Assembly (NCBI RefSeq): GCF_027474405.1
Contig: NZ_CP114871.1
Location: forward strand, 1-64,000
DNA length: 64,000 nucleotides
Reading direction: 5' to 3'
Source of the DNA: Caulobacter sp. NIBR2454
Lineage (GTDB): Bacteria; Pseudomonadota; Alphaproteobacteria; Caulobacterales; Caulobacteraceae
Part shown: positions 22,048 through 31,275 of the stretch, one piece after another
How positions within the stretch are numbered: the stretch's first letter is position 1
Layout: each line of letters begins with the position of its first letter
Program-made: the position numbers and the translations under genes
The notes under the pieces: model-generated
What the model saw: only the letters and a program-made list of their open reading frames with translations
What the model was told of the DNA's origin: nothing
Databases searched by the model: none

Positions 22048-22945
22048 CGACGATCCAAGTCAACCGCCCGAAACCGCCGCGCGTAAAAGCCGGGGGGTTC
22101 GGGCGTTTCTTCGAAAGATGCGCCGCAAGCTGTCGGGCGAGCGCGAAATGCGGGGGGCCGAAGCCGCCACTCCCCACGATTCCTCCGCCGCCGACCTGGT
22201 GGATCAGGCCGAGGCCTTCCAGACCCTCCGCGTTGAAGACGTGATGACGCCGCGCGCGGACATCGTCGCCGTGGACATCGCCACCGCCTTCAGCGAACTG
22301 CTCGCCCGTTTCATCGAGGCCGAACATTCGCGGATGCCGATCTATCGCGACACGCTCGACGATCCCGTCGGCTTCGTTCACGTCAAGGACGTGTTCAAGA
22401 TGCTGGCGGACGAGAGCAAGCGGCCCACCCCCGATCAGCCCGTCTTGCACCGGCTGCGCCGCGACATCCTCTATGTGCCGCCGTCCATGCGCGCCGCCGA
22501 CCTGCTGCTGCGCATGCAGACCAGCCGCATCCATATGGCCGTGGTCATCGACGAATTCGGCGGCGCCGATGGTCTGGTGACCATGGAGGATCTGGTCGAA
22601 GCGGTGGTCGGCGACATCGCCGACGAACATGACGAGGCCCAGACCTCGGGTGTGGTCCAGCGCCCCGGCGGGGTGTTCGAGGCGGACGCCCGCGCCATGC
22701 TGGAGGATCTGGAGGCCGCCATGGGCGTCGAGGAGCTGGCGCCGGCCGACTTTGAGGAAGACATCGACACCGTCGGCGGCCTCGTCACGGCGATCGCGGG
22801 CCGCGTGCCGCAGCGCGGCGAGGTCATCAGCCATCCGGGCGGCTTTGATCTGGAAGTCACCGACGCCGACCCCCGCCGGGTCAAACGCGTCCGCATCCGC
22901 CCCGCCGCCCGACACGCCGAGGCCACGGGGGCCGCCGCCGGATGA
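22040..22945 (+). CDS. CorC/HlyC-family CBS-domain protein (YbeX)
   Basis: The 301-residue cytosolic protein has a CBS-domain pair, from [13 protein letters not shown] to [20 protein letters not shown]-terminal CorC_HlyC domain follows ([22 protein letters not shown]). Family members are linked to magnesium/cobalt efflux and, through ybeZYX synteny, to ribosome metabolism. The ATG at 22040 overlaps the ybeY stop; an in-frame ATG 30 bases earlier is less likely. There are no membrane segments. The stop overlaps the lnt start by 4 bp. Confidence 0.92.
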   Translation: MPSDDPSQPPETAARKSRGVRAFLRKMRRKLSGEREMRGAEAATPHDSSAADLVDQAEAFQTLRVEDVMTPRADIVAVDIATAFSELLARFIEAEHSRMPIYRDTLDDPVGFVHVKDVFKMLADESKRPTPDQPVLHRLRRDILYVPPSMRAADLLLRMQTSRIHMAVVIDEFGGADGLVTMEDLVEAVVGDIADEHDEAQTSGVVQRPGGVFEADARAMLEDLEAAMGVEELAPADFEEDIDTVGGLVTAIAGRVPQRGEVISHPGGFDLEVTDADPRRVKRVRIRPAARHAEATGAAAG

Positions 22946-24549
22946 TCAGGCGGGTCCGCGCCGGGGTCGCCCCCAGGATGAGGCAGGCCTGGCGCGCGCC
23001 CTGGCTGTCGGCGATCCTGTCTCTGGGCGCCGGGCTCGCCGCGGCCCTGGCGCACCCTCCGTTCGGAATTCTGCCCGGCCTGCTGGGCTATGCGCTGCTT
23101 TTGCGCAATCTCGACGGGGCCGACCAGAGCAGCCCGTTGTCGTCGGCGTTCTTTCGCGGATGGCTCGCCGGCCTGGCCTATTTCGGCCTGAGCATCTGGT
23201 GGGTGGCCGAGGCCTTTCTGGTCAATCCCGCCCAGGCGTGGATGGCGCCCTTCGCGCCGACGCTATTGGCGTCGGGGCTCGGCCTGTTCTGGGGTTTCGC
23301 CGCGCTCGTCTATCGGCGCTTCGCGCCGCCCGGAGCTCGGCGAGTGCTGCTGTTCGCGGGCCTGTTCGCCGCCGCCGAATGGCTACGTGGCCATATCCTG
23401 ACAGGCTTCCCCTGGAATCTGCCGGGCCAGAGCTGGGAGGCCGGGTCCTATCCGTCCCAGGCCGCCGCCCTGTTCGGCGCCTACGGCCTGACCTGGGTCA
23501 CGCTCGCCATCGCCGCCAGTTTCGCCGTCATCTTCGAGGGTCCGCGCGGCCGCATCGCCGCGGCCGGAGGGCTCGCCGGCCTCGTAGCGCTCTACGGCTG
23601 GGGTGGCTGGCGTGTGAAACACGCCGCTCCGACGGCCGCAGACGCCCCTTTGGTGCGCATCGTCCAGGCGGATGTCCAGCAGTCGGTGAAATATGACGAG
23701 GCCGTATTCACCGACATCGTCATCCGGCACCTTCGCCTGACCCGCCAGCGGGCCGCGCGCGTCCCGGACCTGATCGTCTGGCCTGAAGGGGCCATCCCGG
23801 ATGCGGCGGACTCCTATCTGGCGCACGGAACCTGGACCCGCGAGGCCATCGAAAAGGCCCTCCAGCCGGGCCAGGCCCTGATCCTCGGCGCCTATCGGAT
23901 CGACGGCACGCCGGATCGGCCAATCTACTACAACAGCCTGATCAGCTTGCGCCGCACCACGGCGCTGGAGGTGACCGGCGTCTACGACAAGCACCGGCTG
24001 ACGCCTTTCGGCGAATACCTGCCGCTGGAGAGCTGGGCTGACAAGCTGGGCCTCAAGCAGATGGTTCAGGTTGGCGATGGCTTCACCCCTGGTCCCCGGC
24101 CGCAGCCGCTGGAGCCGGCCGGGCTTTTCCGGATTCAGCCGCTGATCTGTTACGAGAGCCTATTCCCGGGCTTCATCCAGGCGGGAGACGACGCACGTCG
24201 TCCGCGCGCCATCGTCAACATCTCCAATGATGCCTGGTTCGGCCAGACTTCCGGTCCTCTGCAGCATCTGAACCTGGCCAGCTATCGCGCCATCGAGACG
24301 GGGACGCCGATGATCCGCGCCACGCCGACGGGCGTCTCGGCCATGATCGACGCCTATGGTCGGATTGTTCCCAATGCGCGCCTTGGATTGGGCGAAACGG
24401 GGGTCATAGATGCAGCGCTGCCCGCCTTAGCTCCAAAAACTGTATACAGTCTGCTTGGCGACGCGCCATTTGGCGTTATGATTCTAGCTTCATTTGGAGC
24501 TGGCCTGCGCCGTCGCAGGGCGGCGCTCTTGAAAAGCAAAGTTATTTGA
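22942..24549 (+). CDS. lnt: Apolipoprotein N-acyltransferase Lnt
   Basis: Lnt adds the third acyl chain to lipoproteins in the inner membrane. The 535 residues comprise N-terminal transmembrane segments (about 1-230) and a periplasmic carbon-nitrogen hydrolase domain. The catalytic triad is E282 (VWPEGAIP), K350 (YDKHRLTPFGEYLP) and C403 (ICYESLFPGF). It is the last gene of the miaB run. Likely clients encoded in this window are LptE, MltA and the DUF3576 lipoprotein. Confidence 0.96.
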   Translation: MIRRVRAGVAPRMRQAWRAPWLSAILSLGAGLAAALAHPPFGILPGLLGYALLLRNLDGADQSSPLSSAFFRGWLAGLAYFGLSIWWVAEAFLVNPAQAWMAPFAPTLLASGLGLFWGFAALVYRRFAPPGARRVLLFAGLFAAAEWLRGHILTGFPWNLPGQSWEAGSYPSQAAALFGAYGLTWVTLAIAASFAVIFEGPRGRIAAAGGLAGLVALYGWGGWRVKHAAPTAADAPLVRIVQADVQQSVKYDEAVFTDIVIRHLRLTRQRAARVPDLIVWPEGAIPDAADSYLAHGTWTREAIEKALQPGQALILGAYRIDGTPDRPIYYNSLISLRRTTALEVTGVYDKHRLTPFGEYLPLESWADKLGLKQMVQVGDGFTPGPRPQPLEPAGLFRIQPLICYESLFPGFIQAGDDARRPRAIVNISNDAWFGQTSGPLQHLNLASYRAIETGTPMIRATPTGVSAMIDAYGRIVPNARLGLGETGVIDAALPALAPKTVYSLLGDAPFGVMILASFGAGLRRRRAALLKSKVI

Positions 24550-24593
24550 GCGCATACCGCTAAGAAAGCGACAGTCGATCAGTCAGGGTGGGA

Positions 24594-25034
24594 ATGGACG
24601 ACAATAGCGACGTTGAACGGTCGCCTAATCCTATCGACGTCCATGTCGGCGCAAGGATCAGGCTACGACGCCGTTCCCTCGGCATCAGTCAAGAACGCCT
24701 CGCCGAGGACCTTGGTCTGACGTTCCAGCAAGTGCAGAAGTATGAGCGTGGCGCGAACCGAGTCAGCGCCTCCAAACTCTACGAAATCGCTCGCAGCCTG
24801 CAGATTCCGGTCGCCTTCTTTTTCGACGACCTGGCCGATCCGAGCCAAGGGCGCACCGCCGATTTCGCCGAGTCCGCGGCCAATCCGTTCGCCAACACCT
24901 TCCTAATGACTCCCGAGGGTCTGGAGTTGGCGGAGCTGTTTCCAAAGATCCGCCGCCCCCGCGTACGCCGGCGCATCCTGGAGCTTGTCCGCTCCATGGC
25001 TGACGAAGAAGACGAAGAGATCGTCAGCGCCTGA
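24594..25034 (+). CDS. XRE-family helix-turn-helix transcriptional regulator
   Basis: The 146-residue protein has a Cro/CI-type HTH at about 15-70 (RIRLRRRSLGISQERLAED; FQQVQKYERGANRVSASKL). A linker and a basic segment RRPRVRRRILELVRS follow, with an acidic tail. AGGGTGGGA immediately before the ATG is a good ribosome binding site; the GTG at 24588 is an alternative start. It lies between lnt and metK, and a 16-bp near-palindrome separates it from metK. Whether it controls metK is unknown. Confidence 0.85.
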   Translation: MDDNSDVERSPNPIDVHVGARIRLRRRSLGISQERLAEDLGLTFQQVQKYERGANRVSASKLYEIARSLQIPVAFFFDDLADPSQGRTADFAESAANPFANTFLMTPEGLELAELFPKIRRPRVRRRILELVRSMADEEDEEIVSA

Positions 25035-25049
25035 CGCCTTGCGCGGGAC

Positions 25050-25065
25050 ATAAAGTTATCTTTAT
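25050..25065. promoter_or_regulatory. Operator-like near-palindrome upstream of metK
   Basis: ATAAAGTTATCTTTAT is a 16-bp palindrome with one mismatched pair (ATAAAG/CTTTAT arms). It overlaps a likely -10 element (TTTATA). As I recall, ATAAAGATATCTTTAT-like operators occur upstream of methionine/SAM-cycle genes in alphaproteobacteria (SahR-type regulation); that assignment is inference. Confidence 0.5.
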
Positions 25066-25070
25066 AGGTT

Positions 25071-25102
25071 CGGGAGTATCACCGTGGGGTTCCACGGTCC
25101 CG
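25071..25102 (+). promoter_or_regulatory. Structured metK leader (bulged hairpin)
   Basis: ACCGTGG (25081-25087) and CCACGGT (25092-25098) form a perfect 7-bp stem with a GGTT loop. It is extended by CGGG (25071-25074) with CCCG (25099-25102) across a 6-nt bulge. GGAGG, the metK ribosome binding site, starts only 4 nt after the structure. It does not match the SAM riboswitch classes I can recall. Confidence 0.45.
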
Positions 25103-25116
25103 TCTGGAGGCGTCTA

Positions 25117-26340
25117 GTGAGCCGTTCGTCGTATATCTTCACCAGCGAAAGCGTGTCCGAAGGCCACCCCGACAAAGTCGCCGACCGGATCAGCGACACG
25201 GTTGTCGACGCCTTCCTGGCCGCCGACCCCGAGGCGCGGGTCGCCTGCGAGACCCTGGTGACCACCAACCGCATCGTCCTGGCGGGCGAGGTTCGCGCGG
25301 GCAAGCCAGGCGGCGACAAGGCCGCCAACAAGGCCCTGACCAAGGACATCATCAAGTCGCTGGAGCCCAAGGTTCGCGCCGCGATCAAGGATATCGGCTA
25401 CGAGCAAAAGGGCTTCCACTGGGAGAAGGCCAAGTACGCCTGCTACCTGCACGGTCAGTCGGCTCACATCGCCCAGGGCGTGGACTCGACCGACAAGAAG
25501 GACGAGGGCGCCGGCGACCAGGGCATCATGTTCGGCTACGCCAGCACCGAGACCCCGGAGCTGATGCCGGCCACCCTGCAGTACAGCCACAACATCCTGA
25601 GCAAGCTGGCCCAGCTGCGCCACAGCGGCGAGCTGAGCGAGCTGGAGCCCGACGCCAAGAGCCAAGTGACCCTGGAATATGACGGGAACGGCAAGCCGGT
25701 CCGCGTCGTCTCCATCGTGGTGTCGCACCAGCACAAGAAGAAGATCGACGGCAAGATGGCCACCAGCAAGCGCGTGCTGGACCTCATCAAGCCGCACATC
25801 CTGCCGATCTTCCCCGAAGGCCTGATCACCAAGAAGACCCAGTGGCTGGTCAATCCGACTGGTCGCTTCGAAATCGGCGGTCCCGACGGCGACGCCGGCA
25901 TCACTGGCCGCAAGATCATCGTCGACACTTACGGCGGCGCGGCCCCGCACGGCGGCGGCGCCTTCTCGGGCAAGGACCCGACCAAGGTCGATCGCTCGGC
26001 CGCCTACGCCTGCCGCTACCTGGCGAAGAACGTCGTGGCCGCTGGCCTGGCCGAGCGCTGCACCATTCAGATCGCCTACGCCATCGGCGTGGCCAAGCCG
26101 GTCTCGTTCCACGTGGACCTGCACGGTACGGGCAAGGTTGATCCGGCCGAGCTTGAGCGCATCCTGCCCGAGCTGATCGGCGGCGCCACACCGCGCGCCA
26201 TCCGCGAGCACCTGGGCCTCAACAAGCCGATCTACGCGCGCACCGCCGCCTACGGCCACTTTGGCCGCACGCCCGATAACGAAGGCGGATTCTCCTGGGA
26301 GAAGACCGACCTGGTCGGCGAGCTCAAGGGCCTCGCCTAG
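25117..26340 (+). CDS. metK: S-adenosylmethionine synthase
   Basis: MetK makes SAM from methionine and ATP. The 407-residue protein begins with the ATP/Mg site [20 protein letters not shown] and holds [12 protein letters not shown] and the loop [16 protein letters not shown]. The GTG at 25117 is used because GGAGG lies 6 bp upstream and homologues begin here; an in-frame GTG at 25084 falls inside the leader hairpin. The stop TAG lies within CTAG shared with the convergent TIGR02588 gene. Confidence 0.97.
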   Translation: MSRSSYIFTSESVSEGHPDKVADRISDTVVDAFLAADPEARVACETLVTTNRIVLAGEVRAGKPGGDKAANKALTKDIIKSLEPKVRAAIKDIGYEQKGFHWEKAKYACYLHGQSAHIAQGVDSTDKKDEGAGDQGIMFGYASTETPELMPATLQYSHNILSKLAQLRHSGELSELEPDAKSQVTLEYDGNGKPVRVVSIVVSHQHKKKIDGKMATSKRVLDLIKPHILPIFPEGLITKKTQWLVNPTGRFEIGGPDGDAGITGRKIIVDTYGGAAPHGGGAFSGKDPTKVDRSAAYACRYLAKNVVAAGLAERCTIQIAYAIGVAKPVSFHVDLHGTGKVDPAELERILPELIGGATPRAIREHLGLNKPIYARTAAYGHFGRTPDNEGGFSWEKTDLVGELKGLA

Positions 26341-26735
26341 GGCTCGATGAATCCTTCCGCGCGCAGGGCCAATCGGCCGGCGCGCGGATCTTCACTGAAG
26401 AACAGACCGCCCTCGGCGCTGGAGCGTCCTGGAACGTCGTCTATCACGGCGTGAGCTTCCTCGCCGCTGGCGAGGGCGCCGATGACCTGCACCTGGGCCG
26501 CGGTCTCACCGCCTTCGTTGCGCACCTCGAAAAGCACCCGCCAACCACCCGCCGTCGATGCGATCTCGCGGGCCTCGACCACCAGGACCGGCGGCTCGTG
26601 CTGACGGCGAGCGTCGATCAGCACCAGCGCCAGCAGCAAGAGAGCCATCAACCCCCCAAGGACGGCGGCCATCCATTCCAGAACGGGAACCCGCTGCGTG
26701 GCCGGCGGCGCCTTCTTCGTCGTGCGCCTGGCCAT
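26337..26735 (-). CDS. TIGR02588-family membrane-anchored protein
   Basis: The 132-residue protein has a basic N-terminus (ARRTTKK), one transmembrane helix at about 20-40 ([20 protein letters not shown]), and an outward domain with an Ig-like/CARDB feel ([21 protein letters not shown]). It matches my recollection of the uncharacterised TIGR02588 family, found next to TIGR02587 genes as here. Its start overlaps the stop of the upstream TIGR02587 gene (TGATG), so the two are co-translated. Function is unknown. Confidence 0.75.
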   Translation of the reverse strand: MARRTTKKAPPATQRVPVLEWMAAVLGGLMALLLLALVLIDARRQHEPPVLVVEAREIASTAGGWRVLFEVRNEGGETAAQVQVIGALASGEEAHAVIDDVPGRSSAEGGLFFSEDPRAGRLALRAEGFIEP

Positions 26736-27565
26736 CAGAGCACCAGCCGCGCCGCGGCCGCGCCGATCGAGGCGGGCAGGCCTAGAACGACGGCCATTTG
26801 AGCGGCCATAGCCGCATCCACGCCATCAAGCCGTTCGAAGAACCACAGGACGCCGAGGCTGATCGCCAGGGCGACTCCATAGCCGGCCAGGGTGTAGTGC
26901 AGGAAGGTCGCCACATGGCCCGCGCCCTCGGGCCGTTCGTGCTGACCCCGTAGCGCCAGGGCGTAGACCAGCAGATGCAGGGCGATCATCGAGCCCATGA
27001 CCAAAAACACCGTGTGGGCCGCGGTCATCTTCTGCGCAATGATCATCATCTCCTCGGTGGGGGCGACGTTGAAGCCGAAGAACAACGCCCCCGCCCCCAT
27101 CAGGAACAGCTCGCCCACATAGCCCGCCTCACGCTTTCGCCTGTCGTCGCCCTCGTCCGAGGCCGCCAGTTGGTTAGCCGCCACCACCGCCCCCATGCCC
27201 GCGGGCACGGCGCAGACGGCCACGACCCCCGCGATCTCGCCGATCGTCATGTCGCGGGTGACGACGCCAAAAAGGATCACCGCCGTCAGGGTGACCACGC
27301 AGCCGACGCCGAAGGCCGCCAGGGCGTCCAGAGCATCGTCCGCCAGGCCGGTGGTCCGCTCGAAGCCGGAGTAATAGGACACGCCGGTGATCAGGCCGAG
27401 GGCCGCAATGATCATCAACGCCAGGCGGTCGCGGTCCATATAAAGCCCGAAGCGCCACATCTCCTCGGTCATGAACAGCGGCAGGCTGAACAGCAGAGCG
27501 CCGCCCGCCGCGCGTGCGAGACCCTGTGCGTAGCGGATTTCAGCGGCCATGCTCGTGGATGTCAT
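26735..27565 (-). CDS. TIGR02587-family integral membrane protein
   Basis: This 276-residue polytopic membrane protein has roughly eight hydrophobic segments and the conserved N-terminal phrase ALLFSLPLFMTEEMW. It corresponds to the uncharacterised TIGR02587 family, which pairs with TIGR02588. An in-frame ATG at 27550 is an alternative start. Together the pair may form a small membrane complex; no substrate or partner is evident. Confidence 0.75.
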   Translation of the reverse strand: MTSTSMAAEIRYAQGLARAAGGALLFSLPLFMTEEMWRFGLYMDRDRLALMIIAALGLITGVSYYSGFERTTGLADDALDALAAFGVGCVVTLTAVILFGVVTRDMTIGEIAGVVAVCAVPAGMGAVVAANQLAASDEGDDRRKREAGYVGELFLMGAGALFFGFNVAPTEEMMIIAQKMTAAHTVFLVMGSMIALHLLVYALALRGQHERPEGAGHVATFLHYTLAGYGVALAISLGVLWFFERLDGVDAAMAAQMAVVLGLPASIGAAAARLVL

Positions 27566-27604
27566 GTGCGCCCCGGCGACAATGGTTCGGGATCACAACG
27601 CGCA

Positions 27605-27635
27605 TGGCGACGCTTGGTGGCGTGGCGACGCTTGG
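27605..27635 (+). repeat. Two 13-bp direct repeats before trmB
   Basis: TGGCGACGCTTGG occurs at 27605-27617 and 27623-27635 (18-bp period), between the TIGR02587 start and trmB. It may be a tandem binding site or a slippage product. Confidence 0.5.
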
Positions 27636-27667
27636 CGTGAGGCCCCGAAAGAGGCAAAAGCCCCGCC

Positions 27668-28351
27668 ATGCCCATCGCCCAGCAGCCTCACGGCCACCTT
27701 CGCTCGTTCGGACGCATCCAAGCCCGGCCTCTCAAGCCGCGTCAGGCCGCCCTGTTCGACACCCTGCTGCCGTCCATCGCCGTGCCAGAGGGCGCTTTCG
27801 ACCCGCGCGCCCTGGCGCCCGAGGCCAAGGAAGTCTGGCTTGAGATCGGTTTTGGCGGCGGCGAGCACATGGCCGGCCAGGCTGCCCGCAATCCGCAGGC
27901 CCTGGTCATCGGGGCCGAACCCTTCGTCAATGGCGTGGGCAGCGCCCTGCGCCATGTGGAGGAGCAGGGGCTGAAGAACGTGCGCCTGCACCACGGCGAC
28001 GTGCGGGACATCGTCGCCGGCCTGCCGGACGCCAGCCTTGACCGGGTCTTCATCATGTTCCCCGATCCCTGGCAGAAGGCCCGCCACCACAAGCGCCGCC
28101 TGATCCAGGACGACTTCCTGGCGGAACTGGCGCGCGTCATGAAACCGGGCGCGCGCCTGCGCTTCGCCACCGATTGGGCGAACTACGCGGACTGGGCTCT
28201 GGAGAAGATTCTGGCCTGCGGCGCCTTCGCCTGGCCGGCGGAGCGGGCGGACGACTGGCGGGTTCCGCCGGCCGACCACCTCACAACGCGATACGAGGAA
28301 AAGAAGCTGGGCGACTGCGCGCCCGTCTTCCTCGATTTCGTCAGGGCCTGA
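27668..28351 (+). CDS. trmB: tRNA (guanine-N7-)-methyltransferase TrmB
   Basis: TrmB methylates G46 in the tRNA variable loop. The 227 residues have the SAM site LEIGFGGGEHMA and the catalytic block MFPDPWQKARHHKRRL. The N-terminal LRSFGRIQARPL is typical of alphaproteobacterial TrmB. It converges with ppa, with a 15-bp gap. Confidence 0.96.
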   Translation: MPIAQQPHGHLRSFGRIQARPLKPRQAALFDTLLPSIAVPEGAFDPRALAPEAKEVWLEIGFGGGEHMAGQAARNPQALVIGAEPFVNGVGSALRHVEEQGLKNVRLHHGDVRDIVAGLPDASLDRVFIMFPDPWQKARHHKRRLIQDDFLAELARVMKPGARLRFATDWANYADWALEKILACGAFAWPAERADDWRVPPADHLTTRYEEKKLGDCAPVFLDFVRA

Positions 28352-28366
28352 GGCCCTGACCTAGTC

Positions 28367-28942
28367 CTAGTGCTCGCCGGCCTTTTCGAGGGTCGGATAG
28401 GCCTTCTTCGGGTCTTCGGCCTTGAAGGCGTCGATGGACTTGAGGATCAGGTCGGCGGCCTCTTCAGCGTCGCCCCAACCGCCGATCGTGACCGACTTGC
28501 CCTTCTCCAGGTCCTTGTAGTGCTTGAAGAAGTGGGCGATCTGCTCGACCAGGATCGAGGGCAGCTCGTTCCAGGAATTCACGCCCGTGTAGAATGGGTG
28601 CAGCTTGTCCACGGGCACGGCTAGGATCTTTTCGTCGCCGCCGGCCTCATCCGTCATCTTCAGTACGCCGATCGGACGGCAGCGGATCACCGCGCCCGGA
28701 ACCACCGGGGTCTGGCTGACCACCATGATGTCCATCGGATCGCCGTCGTCGGCCAGGGTGTGCGGGATGAACCCGTAGTTGGCCGGGTAGTACATGGCGG
28801 TGTGCAGGAAGCGATCGACGAAGATCGCGCCGGAATCCTTGTCCAGCTCGTACTTCACCGGCTCGCCGCCCTGCGGGATCTCGATGACCGCATAGAGGTC
28901 GTACGGCGGGTTCTTACCCGTGGGAATCTTGGAGAGGTCCAT
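28367..28942 (-). CDS. ppa: Inorganic pyrophosphatase
   Basis: This soluble family I pyrophosphatase hydrolyses PPi released in biosynthesis. The 191-residue protein has the metal-binding motif D66-GDPM-D71 and the active-site segments [13 protein letters not shown] and [17 protein letters not shown] upstream of the ATG (minus strand) is a good ribosome binding site. It lies downstream of the moeB/thiF-type gene on the same strand. Confidence 0.97.
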   Translation of the reverse strand: MDLSKIPTGKNPPYDLYAVIEIPQGGEPVKYELDKDSGAIFVDRFLHTAMYYPANYGFIPHTLADDGDPMDIMVVSQTPVVPGAVIRCRPIGVLKMTDEAGGDEKILAVPVDKLHPFYTGVNSWNELPSILVEQIAHFFKHYKDLEKGKSVTIGGWGDAEEAADLILKSIDAFKAEDPKKAYPTLEKAGEH

Positions 28943-29031
28943 TTTAGCGGCCGTCCATCAGGGGAGGATTAGAAAAGCGGCGCTCCCTATGGACCGTAAC
29001 GCGCCTGGGGAAAAGGGAGGTGCGACGCTTT

Positions 29032-29772
29032 TTACGCTGCGCCGCACACAGCGCAGGCCGGATCAGCGCCCACCTTCACCGTCCGCGCGGTCGCCGAGAG
29101 GGCGTCATAGATCAACAGCCGGTCCCGCAAGGGCTCGCCGGCGCGGGTGATTGTCTTGACCGTCTCAAGCGCCATCATCGAGCCGATCACTCCCGCCAGG
29201 GCCCCCACCACGCCGACGACGCTGCAGGTCTCGGCGTCCGGCGGGATGTCCGGCACCAGGCACTGATAGCAGGGCCGGCCCGAGAAAATCCCCACCTGCC
29301 CGCTCCAGCGACCGATAGCCCCCGTGACCAGGGTCTTGCCCTTGGCCACGCAGGCGGCGTTGACACAAAAGCGCGTGGCGAAGTCGTCCGTGCCGTCCAG
29401 CACCAGGTCGTAGCCGGAGACCAGCGCCTGTGCGTTCTCAGAGGTCAGATGATGCGGCAAGGCCTCGATCTTCACGTGCGGATTGAGCGCCAGCAGGCGC
29501 TCGGCCGCGGCCATGACCTTTTCGCGGCCCACATCGGCCTCGGTGTAGAGCACCTGCCGTTGCAGGTTGGACAAGGACACCGTGTCGGCGTCGACCATCC
29601 CGATGGTCCCCACCCCCGCGGCGGCCAGGTAGAGAGAGGCAGGGGCGCCCAGGCCGCCGGCGCCGACCACGAGCACCCGCGCGGCCTTCAGGGCCTGCTG
29701 CCCCTGGCCGCCGATTTCGCGCAGCACCAGATGCCGTGCGTAGCGCTCAACTTCCTCGGTCGAAAAGCCCAT
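29032..29772 (-). CDS. ThiF/MoeB-family adenylyltransferase (E1-like)
   Basis: This E1-like enzyme adenylates the C-terminal glycine of a ubiquitin-like sulfur carrier (MoaD or ThiS). The 246 residues open with [18 protein letters not shown] and have the nucleotide loop [12 protein letters not shown] (GxGG at 37-40). They also have the acceptor region [11 protein letters not shown] and zinc cysteine pairs CYQC and C-terminal CAVC. The sequence suits MoeB or ThiF; no moaD or thiS is adjacent to decide. It is divergent from hslV with a 39-bp gap. Confidence 0.9.
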   Translation of the reverse strand: MGFSTEEVERYARHLVLREIGGQGQQALKAARVLVVGAGGLGAPASLYLAAAGVGTIGMVDADTVSLSNLQRQVLYTEADVGREKVMAAAERLLALNPHVKIEALPHHLTSENAQALVSGYDLVLDGTDDFATRFCVNAACVAKGKTLVTGAIGRWSGQVGIFSGRPCYQCLVPDIPPDAETCSVVGVVGALAGVIGSMMALETVKTITRAGEPLRDRLLIYDALSATARTVKVGADPACAVCGAA

Positions 29773-29811
29773 GTGCTTGACCTGCTCCGTTACGCTCGCC
29801 ACATCGGACGG

Positions 29812-30363
29812 ATGAAAGCCGACGCTTCTACATTCCCCGACTGGCACGGCACCACAATCTTGGCCGTGCGCAAGGACGGCCGGACGGTCATCGCCGGAGA
29901 CGGACAGGTGTCCATGGGCCAGACCGTGGTCAAGGGCAACGCCCGCAAGGTGCGCATGCTGGCCGGCGGCAAGGTCGTCGCCGGCTTCGCCGGAGCCACC
30001 GCCGACGCCTTCACCCTGATCGAGCGCCTTGAGGCCAAGCTGGAGCAGTTTCCGGGCCAGCTGGCCCGCGCCTGCGTCGAGTTGGCCAAGGACTGGCGCA
30101 CCGATCGCTATCTGCGAAAGCTGGAGGCCATGCTGATCGTGGCAGACGCCGAGGCCATCTACACGGTCACCGGCGTGGGCGACGTGCTGGAACCGGATGT
30201 GGGCGTCGCGGCCATCGGTTCGGGCGGTAACTACGCCCTGGCGGCGGCGCGGGCCCTGATCGACCAGGACCTGACCGCCGAGGAGATCGCCCGCAAGGCC
30301 ATGGGCATCGCCGCCGACATCTGCGTCTATACGAACGGAAATCTGACGATCGAAGTTCTTTAG
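29812..30363 (+). CDS. hslV: ATP-dependent protease subunit HslV
   Basis: HslV is the peptidase of the HslVU (ClpYQ) protease. The 183-residue proprotein has a short propeptide and the catalytic N-terminal threonine of the mature chain at T14 ([12 protein letters not shown]). The sequence [20 protein letters not shown] follows, as in the family. The ATG at 29812 lies in the short gap to the divergent E1-like gene. Its ATPase partner hslU is 0.9 kb downstream, separated by an unrelated exported-protein gene. Confidence 0.96.
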   Translation: MKADASTFPDWHGTTILAVRKDGRTVIAGDGQVSMGQTVVKGNARKVRMLAGGKVVAGFAGATADAFTLIERLEAKLEQFPGQLARACVELAKDWRTDRYLRKLEAMLIVADAEAIYTVTGVGDVLEPDVGVAAIGSGGNYALAAARALIDQDLTAEEIARKAMGIAADICVYTNGNLTIEVL

Positions 30364-30438
30364 CCGTTCGTCGCAAACTCCGAGCCCGCCGGCGCCCGCG
30401 GATTTAGCAGCCGTGGCCTCATTCGGGGACTTTCGACC

Positions 30439-31275
30439 ATGAACCGCCTGCTGCTGATCGCCGCCGCCATCGCTCTTCCGCTCACCGCGCAAGCCGCGGA
30501 GCCGGCCTCTCCCGCCGAGGTCGTCGCCGCCGAGCGGGCCTTCGCGGCTGACGGCTTCGCCAACGGCGTCAAGGCGTCCTTCTTGCGGCACATGACCGAC
30601 GACGCGCTGATGTTCGTGCCCGGGCCCGTAAACGCCAAGACCTACTTTGAGGCCCAGAGCGGGACTGGCGAGCCCCAGATCAAGTGGTGGCCGATCTTCG
30701 CCGGGATCGCCCGCAGCGGCGACCTGGGCTTCACCACCGGCCCGGCGGAATACAATGGCAAACGGGGCGGCCACTATTTCACCGTCTGGGCCAAGCAGCC
30801 CGACGGCGGCTGGAAGTGGGTCTATGACGGCGGCCCTCGCGCCACCTCTGTCGGCCAGCCGGGACCCGAGAGCGAGCCGGTCACCTTGCCCGTCGCCAAG
30901 GGCGGAGCAGGCTCGGCGCAGAAAGCTTTCGCCGAGGTTCAGGCGGCCGAAGCCGCTTTGGCCAAGGCCGCCCTTACGGATTCCAAGGCCGCCTTCCTGG
31001 CCGTGCTGGCTAAGGAGGCCCGGCTGACCAGCTCCAGGGCCCCACTTCCGGCCACGCCCGACGCGGTCGCCGCAGAACTCGACACGCGCGGCAAGGCCAT
31101 CACCTTCACGGCCAAGGGGGGTTTCGCCTCCAAGGCCGGCGATCTGGCCTGGACTTGGGGCCAAGCAGATTGGACAGCGACGGATGGCAAGCCAGCCAAG
31201 GGACACTATGTTCGGATCTGGCAGACGCGGCCGGAAGGCTGGCGTCTGGTTTATGACCAGCTCCTACCGGCTTGA
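30439..31275 (+). CDS. Exported protein with two NTF2/SnoaL-like repeats, between hslV and hslU
   Basis: The 278-residue protein has a Sec signal peptide ([19 protein letters not shown], cleavage after A19) and two similar domains. Each ends in the same pattern: GDLGF (94-98) to WKWVYD (125-130), and GDLAW (234-238) to WRLVYD (268-273), about 140 residues apart. This implies an internal duplication of a DUF4440/SnoaL-like cone fold, which often binds small ligands. Its stop overlaps the hslU ATG (TGATG), so it is translationally coupled to a cytoplasmic protease subunit. Function is unknown. Confidence 0.75.
   Translation: MNRLLLIAAAIALPLTAQAAEPASPAEVVAAERAFAADGFANGVKASFLRHMTDDALMFVPGPVNAKTYFEAQSGTGEPQIKWWPIFAGIARSGDLGFTTGPAEYNGKRGGHYFTVWAKQPDGGWKWVYDGGPRATSVGQPGPESEPVTLPVAKGGAGSAQKAFAEVQAAEAALAKAALTDSKAAFLAVLAKEARLTSSRAPLPATPDAVAAELDTRGKAITFTAKGGFASKAGDLAWTWGQADWTATDGKPAKGHYVRIWQTRPEGWRLVYDQLLPA

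Noticed and set aside
26105..26120. CGTTCCACGTGGACCT in metK as a parS site
   Set aside because: The left arm matches but three outer positions of the right and left ends differ; it encodes the conserved metK segment SFHVDLHG.
29773..31206. Minus-strand open frame of ~480 codons continuing upstream of the ThiF/MoeB gene, antisense to hslV and the exported protein
   Set aside because: High-GC third-position shadow; hslV and the signal-peptide protein on plus have recognisable domains, and the ThiF family starts at 29772.
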